Assembly (NCBI RefSeq): GCF_006716065.1
Contig: NZ_VFOL01000001.1
Location: forward strand, 2,294,001 to 2,358,000
Reading direction: 5' to 3'
DNA length: 64,000 nucleotides
From: Salinispora arenicola
GTDB taxonomy: Bacteria > Actinomycetota > Actinomycetes > Mycobacteriales > Micromonosporaceae
Numbering within the stretch: position 1 is the stretch's first letter; every line of letters begins with the position of its first letter. Both the position numbers and the translations under genes were made by a program. A model generated the notes under the pieces. That model searched no databases. It worked only from the letters and a program-made list of their open reading frames with translations, and was not told the origin of the DNA. This document shows positions 59,998 through 64,000 of the stretch, one piece after another.

Positions 59998-60028
59998 CAC
60001 TCGCCCGAACCGGTCGATGAGCCGGGGC

Positions 60029-60057
60029 GGTCGCGGGAGGGGTCCCCACCCGCGACC
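60029..60057 (+). terminator. Hairpin between fusA and tuf
   Basis: A 9-bp stem (60029-60037 with 60049-60057) with an 11-base loop, 31 bases after the fusA stop. It may reduce, not stop, read-through into tuf. Confidence 0.5.
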
Positions 60058-60217
60058 ACCTCGGTCGGAAGGCGTGAATCCGGGCCTGTAGGCTTCATCG
60101 CCGCAGAACCCACAAATGGCTTCCCGGCCACTAGGCCGGAAAGGCTGTCGACAGAGTCCTAAGCGCCGACCGGCGCGCCGGGGCGAACGAACCAAGAAAG
60201 TCCACAGGAGGACACCA

Positions 60218-61411
60218 GTGGCGAAGGCGAAGTTCGAGCGGACTAAGCCGCACGTCAACATCGGCACCATTGGTCACATCGACCACGGTAAGACGACGCT
60301 GACGGCGGCCATCACTAAGGTCCTGCACGACCAACACCCGGACCTGAACCCGTACATGCCGTTCGACGAGATCGACAAGGCGCCGGAGGAGAAGGCCCGC
60401 GGTATCACGATCTCGATCGCGCACGTCGAGTACCAGACCGAGGCGCGGCACTACGCGCACGTCGACTGCCCCGGTCACGCTGACTACATCAAGAACATGA
60501 TCACCGGTGCGGCCCAGATGGACGGCGCGATCCTCGTGGTCGCGGCGACCGACGGTCCGATGCCGCAGACCCGCGAGCACGTGCTGTTGGCCCGTCAGGT
60601 CGGTGTGCCGTACATCGTCGTGGCGCTCAACAAGAGCGACATGGTCGATGACGAGGAGCTCCTCGAGCTCGTCGAGCTCGAGGTCCGCGAGCTGCTCTCC
60701 TCTCAGGAGTACCCGGGCGACGACCTGCCGGTCGTGCGGGTGTCCGCACTGAAGGCCCTTGAGGGTGACCCGGAGTGGGCCGGGAAGCTGATGGAGCTGA
60801 TGACCGCGGTCGACACCTCCATCCCGCAGCCGGAGCGCGAGACCGAGAAGCCGTTCCTGATGCCGATCGAGGACGTCTTCACGATCACCGGTCGGGGCAC
60901 CGTCGTCACCGGTCGCGCCGAGCGTGGCATCCTCAAGCCGAACGAGGAGGTCGAGCTCGTCGGCATCCGCGAGAAGTCGACGAAGACCACCTGCACCGGC
61001 ATCGAGATGTTCCGCAAGCTGCTGGACGAGGCTCGCGCGGGCGAGAACGTCGGCCTGCTGCTGCGTGGTGTGAAGCGCGAGGACGTCGAGCGCGGCATGG
61101 TCGTCATCAAGCCGGGCACGGCCACCCCGCACACCGAGTTCGAGGCGACGGTCTACATCCTCTCCAAGGAGGAGGGCGGCCGGCACACCCCGTTCTTCCA
61201 GAACTACCGTCCGCAGTTCTACTTCCGGACCACGGACGTCACCGGTGTCGTCACCCTCCCCGAGGGCACCGAGATGGTCATGCCGGGTGACAACACCACG
61301 ATGACCGTGAAGCTGATCCAGCCCATCGCGATGGAGGAAAACCTCAAGTTCGCGATCCGGGAGGGCGGCCGGACGGTCGGCGCTGGGCGCGTCACCAAGA
61401 TCATCAAGTGA
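60218..61411 (+). CDS. tuf: Elongation factor Tu
   Basis: A 397-residue EF-Tu that delivers aminoacyl-tRNA. The P-loop GHIDHGKTT is at residues 18-26, [15 protein letters not shown] and NKSDMVDD complete the GTP site, and the [13 protein letters not shown] domain II and final [14 protein letters not shown] are canonical. GTG 60218 has AGGAGGA upstream. A ~220-base leader follows fusA and probably carries its own promoter as well. Confidence 0.98.
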   Translation: MAKAKFERTKPHVNIGTIGHIDHGKTTLTAAITKVLHDQHPDLNPYMPFDEIDKAPEEKARGITISIAHVEYQTEARHYAHVDCPGHADYIKNMITGAAQMDGAILVVAATDGPMPQTREHVLLARQVGVPYIVVALNKSDMVDDEELLELVELEVRELLSSQEYPGDDLPVVRVSALKALEGDPEWAGKLMELMTAVDTSIPQPERETEKPFLMPIEDVFTITGRGTVVTGRAERGILKPNEEVELVGIREKSTKTTCTGIEMFRKLLDEARAGENVGLLLRGVKREDVERGMVVIKPGTATPHTEFEATVYILSKEEGGRHTPFFQNYRPQFYFRTTDVTGVVTLPEGTEMVMPGDNTTMTVKLIQPIAMEENLKFAIREGGRTVGAGRVTKIIK

Positions 61412-61426
61412 GCTGGGTAACCCCGA

Positions 61427-61456
61427 TTAGCTTCGCCGCCGGTCGTGCGGCATACT
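61427..61456 (+). promoter_or_regulatory. Possible S10 operon promoter
   Basis: TTAGCT (61427-61432), an 18-base spacer and CATACT (61451-61456). Matches are modest, so confidence is low. Confidence 0.35.
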
Positions 61457-61534
61457 AGTCAGGTTGCGTAACGATGGTTCGCCTGCTCGTGTTCGGCCTC
61501 TCCGGACCATCGGGCGAGTGAGCCAGTCGGGCGC

Positions 61535-61567
61535 AGGGTGGTTGGCAGTCGCACTGCCAACCACCCT
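61535..61567 (+). terminator. Perfect hairpin in the S10 leader
   Basis: A perfect 15-bp stem (61535-61549 with 61553-61567) around a CGC loop. It can end tuf transcripts or regulate the S10 operon leader. Confidence 0.7.
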
Positions 61568-61759
61568 CGCGCGACGTCTAGGTCGCCTTGGTGCGATCGA
61601 CGTCATGACCTACCGCGGCAGGATCGCTCCGGATTTCCGGGGCGGACTCTGGTCCAAGGGCGCGACACGCCCGACCGCGGGGGTGGGCGAAGTGGGTGCT
61701 GCGCCGGCCGGCGCGGCACCCGCAACACAGCGGCATCGAGAGAAGGAACAGAAGCCACT

Positions 61760-62068
61760 ATGGCGGGACAGAAGATCCGCATCCGGCTCAAGGCCTATGA
61801 CCACGAGGTCGTCGACTCCTCGGCTCGGAAGATCGTCGAGACGGTGACGCGCACCGGGGCGCAGGTCGCAGGCCCGGTGCCGCTGCCCACGGAGATCAAC
61901 CGTTTCTGCGTTATCCGCTCGCCGCACAAGTACAAGGACTCGCGCGAGCACTTCGAGATGCGCACGCACAAGCGGCTGATCGACATCATCGACCCGACCC
62001 CGAAGACGGTCGACTCGCTCATGCGCCTCGACCTGCCGGCTGGCGTCGACATCGAGATCAAGCTGTAG
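61760..62068 (+). CDS. rpsJ: Small ribosomal subunit protein uS10
   Basis: A 102-residue uS10 (also NusE, which links ribosomes to antitermination). [44 protein letters not shown] opens it. AGAAGGAAC precedes ATG 61760. It is the first gene of the S10 operon. Confidence 0.98.
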
Positions 62069-62079
62069 GGATCGGACAA

Positions 62080-62739
62080 ATGGACAGGCAAGTCAAGGGG
62101 ATCCTGGGCGCGAAGCTCGGCATGACCCAGGTCTGGGACAACAACCGTGTTGTCCCGGTGACCGTGGTGCAGGCCGGCCCGTGCGTTATCAGCCAGGTCC
62201 GTAGCCACCAGAAGGATGGCTACGCGGCGGTCCAGCTGGCATATGGCGCCATCGACCCGCGCAAGGTCAAGAAGCCGATCAGTGGTCACTACACCAAGGC
62301 CGACGTGGCTCCGCGCCGCCACATCGTCGAGCTGCGGACGACCGACGCCGCCGAGTACTCGCTCGGTCAGGAGGTCACGGTCGAGCAGTTCCCGGCCGGT
62401 ATCTCGGTCGACGTGACCGGAAAGACCAAGGGCAAGGGCTACGCCGGCCCGATGAAGCGGCATGGCTTCCACGGCCTGCGCGCCAGCCACGGTGTGGAGC
62501 GCAAGCACCGCTCGCCGGGCTCGATTGGCGGCTGTGCCACTCCGGGCCGGGTCTTCAAGGGCACCCGGATGGCCGGCCGGATGGGTGGTGTGCGCTACAC
62601 CGTCCAGAACCTGACCGTCCAGGCGGTCGACACCGAGAACAATCTCCTGCTCGTCCGGGGTGCCATCCCCGGTCCCAAGGGCGCACTGGTCCTGGTCCGC
62701 ACCGCGGCCAAGGCGAAGAAGGGCGGTGCGGCCAAGTGA
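62080..62739 (+). CDS. rplC: Large ribosomal subunit protein uL3
   Basis: A 219-residue uL3 near the peptidyl transferase centre. [19 protein letters not shown] opens it, and the extension [29 protein letters not shown] is the loop reaching the catalytic centre. It lies 11 bases after rpsJ and overlaps rplD by four bases. Confidence 0.98.
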   Translation: MDRQVKGILGAKLGMTQVWDNNRVVPVTVVQAGPCVISQVRSHQKDGYAAVQLAYGAIDPRKVKKPISGHYTKADVAPRRHIVELRTTDAAEYSLGQEVTVEQFPAGISVDVTGKTKGKGYAGPMKRHGFHGLRASHGVERKHRSPGSIGGCATPGRVFKGTRMAGRMGGVRYTVQNLTVQAVDTENNLLLVRGAIPGPKGALVLVRTAAKAKKGGAAK

Positions 62740-63386
62740 CCACCGTTGACGTCCACACCGTCGAAGGCACCACGGCTGGCTCCGTCGAGCTGCCCGCCGA
62801 CATCTTCGATGCACAGGCCAACATCGCGCTGATGCACCAGGTCGTGGTGGCTCAGCTCGCCGCGGCCCGGCAGGGTACGCACAAGACCAAGACTCGGGGC
62901 GAGGTCGCCGGTGGCGGCAAGAAGCCCTACAAGCAGAAGGGCACCGGTCGGGCCCGTCAGGGCTCCATCCGTGCCCCGCAGTTTGCCGGCGGCGGCGTGG
63001 TACACGGCCCGGTGCCGCGTGACTACAGCCAGCGGACGCCGAAGAAGATGAAGGCCGCCGCGTTGCGTGGCGCCCTCTCGGACCGGGCTCGCGCCGGCAA
63101 GCTGCACGTCGTCGAGGCATTTGTCGCCGGTGAGAAGCCGTCGACCAAGGCCGCCCTGGCCACGTTGGCGAAGCTGACCGACGCGCGTCGGGTGCTGGTG
63201 GTGCTGAGCAGCACCGACGAGCTGAACTGGGTGTCGCTGCGCAACGAGCCGCGGGTGCACCTGATCGAGTCCGGCCAGCTCAACACGTACGACGTGCTGG
63301 TGGCCGACGACGTGGTCTTCACCAGGGAGGCCCTGGACGAGTTCCTGGGCGTTCCCGCTGGGACCACCGAGGAGGGTGGCAAGTGA
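62736..63386 (+). CDS. rplD: Large ribosomal subunit protein uL4
   Basis: A 216-residue uL4 lining the exit tunnel. [42 protein letters not shown] is the long loop at the tunnel constriction. GTG 62736 overlaps the rplC stop (GTGA), so translation is coupled. It also overlaps rplW by four bases. Confidence 0.98.
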   Translation: MTTVDVHTVEGTTAGSVELPADIFDAQANIALMHQVVVAQLAAARQGTHKTKTRGEVAGGGKKPYKQKGTGRARQGSIRAPQFAGGGVVHGPVPRDYSQRTPKKMKAAALRGALSDRARAGKLHVVEAFVAGEKPSTKAALATLAKLTDARRVLVVLSSTDELNWVSLRNEPRVHLIESGQLNTYDVLVADDVVFTREALDEFLGVPAGTTEEGGK

Positions 63387-63685
63387 GCACGATCGCCGAC
63401 CCGCGCGACATCATCATCGCGCCGGTCGTCTCGGAGAAGAGCTACAGCGAGCTGAACCGTAACTGGTACACGTTCCTGGTGCACCCGGACGCGAACAAGA
63501 CCGCGATCAAGATCGCTATCGAGCAGATCTTCAACGTCCGCGTCCTGACGGTCAACACGCTCAACCGCGAGGGCAAGCGCAAGCGGACCCGGACCGGGTT
63601 CGGTAAGCGCAAGGACACCAAGCGGGCGATGGTGAAGCTGGCTGACGGTGACCGTATCGAGGCCTTCGGCGGCCCGGTCAGCTGA
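63383..63685 (+). CDS. rplW: Large ribosomal subunit protein uL23
   Basis: A 100-residue uL23 at the exit tunnel rim, where signal recognition particle and trigger factor dock. [17 protein letters not shown] opens it and [19 protein letters not shown] is the rRNA-binding loop. GTG 63383 overlaps rplD. Confidence 0.97.
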   Translation: MSTIADPRDIIIAPVVSEKSYSELNRNWYTFLVHPDANKTAIKIAIEQIFNVRVLTVNTLNREGKRKRTRTGFGKRKDTKRAMVKLADGDRIEAFGGPVS

Positions 63686-63697
63686 GGGGTGTAGACA

Positions 63698-64000
63698 ATG
63701 GCTATCCGTAAGTACAGGCCGACGACGCCGGGCCGGCGTGGCTCCAGCGTCGCCGACTTCGCCGAGATCACCCGGTCGACACCGGAGAAGTCGCTGCTGG
63801 CGCCGCTGCCGAAGAAGGGTGGGCGCAACGCCCACGGCCGGATCACCACCCGCCACCAGGGCGGCGGCCACAAGCGCCAGTACCGGATCATCGACTTCAA
63901 GCGGGTCGACAAGGACGGCGTGCCGGCAAAGGTCGCGCACATCGAGTACGACCCGAACCGCACCGCGCGGATCGCGCTGCTGCACTTCCTGGACGGCGAG
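63698..64000 (+). CDS. rplB: Large ribosomal subunit protein uL2, N-terminal part (cut by window end)
   Basis: The first 101 residues of uL2: [18 protein letters not shown], then [22 protein letters not shown] and [14 protein letters not shown]. uL2 binds 23S rRNA domain IV and is needed for subunit joining. ATG 63698 has a GGGGTGTAGA site upstream. The 3' part lies outside the window. Confidence 0.97.
   Translation, partial: MAIRKYRPTTPGRRGSSVADFAEITRSTPEKSLLAPLPKKGGRNAHGRITTRHQGGGHKRQYRIIDFKRVDKDGVPAKVAHIEYDPNRTARIALLHFLDGE

Larger units (their letters stand above)
61412..61759 (+). other. Upstream region of the S10 operon
   Basis: A 348-base region with a weak promoter candidate (61427-61456) and a 15-bp hairpin (61535-61567). 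No gene is credible here; the long frame running into rpsJ lacks a start site. It is probably the leader of the S10 ribosomal operon. Confidence 0.5.

Overview
The window is about 70% GC, high-GC actinobacterial chromosome. It uses many GTG starts and one TTG start, and most ribosome binding sites are purine-rich AGGAGG types. The overall gene set (actinobacterial secE-nusG-rplKA, rplJL-rpoBC, rpsLG-fusA-tuf and S10 order, futalosine-route menaquinone gene, HldE-type heptose enzyme, many Micromonosporaceae-type hypothetical genes) points to the family Micromonosporaceae, most likely Salinispora or Micromonospora. The genus is an inference from protein recognition, not from a search.

Region 1 to about 20.3 kb is mixed metabolic and accessory sequence. 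It holds two GNAT acetyltransferases and a secreted beta-helix protein whose promoter, leader and signal peptide are duplicated as a 257-bp inverted repeat in front of a gutted paralogue. It continues with a TSUP transporter, a serine hydrolase with a triplicated signal-peptide segment, OsmC, an AidB-like acyl-CoA dehydrogenase, a PPOX flavoenzyme, a DUF2231 membrane protein overlapping an Hsp20, and a heptose/glycosyltransferase group (GT9 convergent with GT2 and HldE). A Nudix gene divergent from an acyl-CoA synthetase, a quinone oxidoreductase, a HAD phosphatase, an SCO6745-family protein and a membrane-anchored FKBP isomerase complete it.

Region 20.4 to 41 kb contains the two-component end-joining repair set as three separate genes (Ku divergent from ligase and LigD-type polymerase). 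It also has an F420-type monooxygenase divergent from a TetR regulator with two palindromic operators, a lipoprotein, a DivIVA-like operon divergent from a GntR-type regulator, and a zinc-ribbon M48 protease followed by a TcaA-like zinc-ribbon membrane protein. Further on are an XPB helicase and its large helicase-associated partner, a cold-shock-domain protein convergent with mqnD, and a membrane GAF-GGDEF-EAL protein.

Region 41.1 to 64 kb is the conserved information-processing block: tRNA-Thr, tRNA-Met, rpmG, a MaoC dehydratase pair (hadAB-like), tRNA-Trp, secE, nusG, rplK, rplA, an L10-type leader, rplJ, rplL, rpoB, rpoC, three small accessory genes, rpsL, rpsG, fusA, tuf, and the start of the S10 operon (rpsJ, rplC, rplD, rplW, rplB cut by the window end). 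Several good sigma-70-like promoters and perfect GC-rich hairpins punctuate it. RpoB has asparagine at the position equivalent to E. coli Ser531, which suggests intrinsic rifamycin resistance.

No CRISPR array, rRNA, transposase, phage gene or replication origin was seen. The most unusual structures are the inverted-repeat beta-helix locus (1034-3493), the RpoB substitution, and the zinc-ribbon protease/membrane protein pair.
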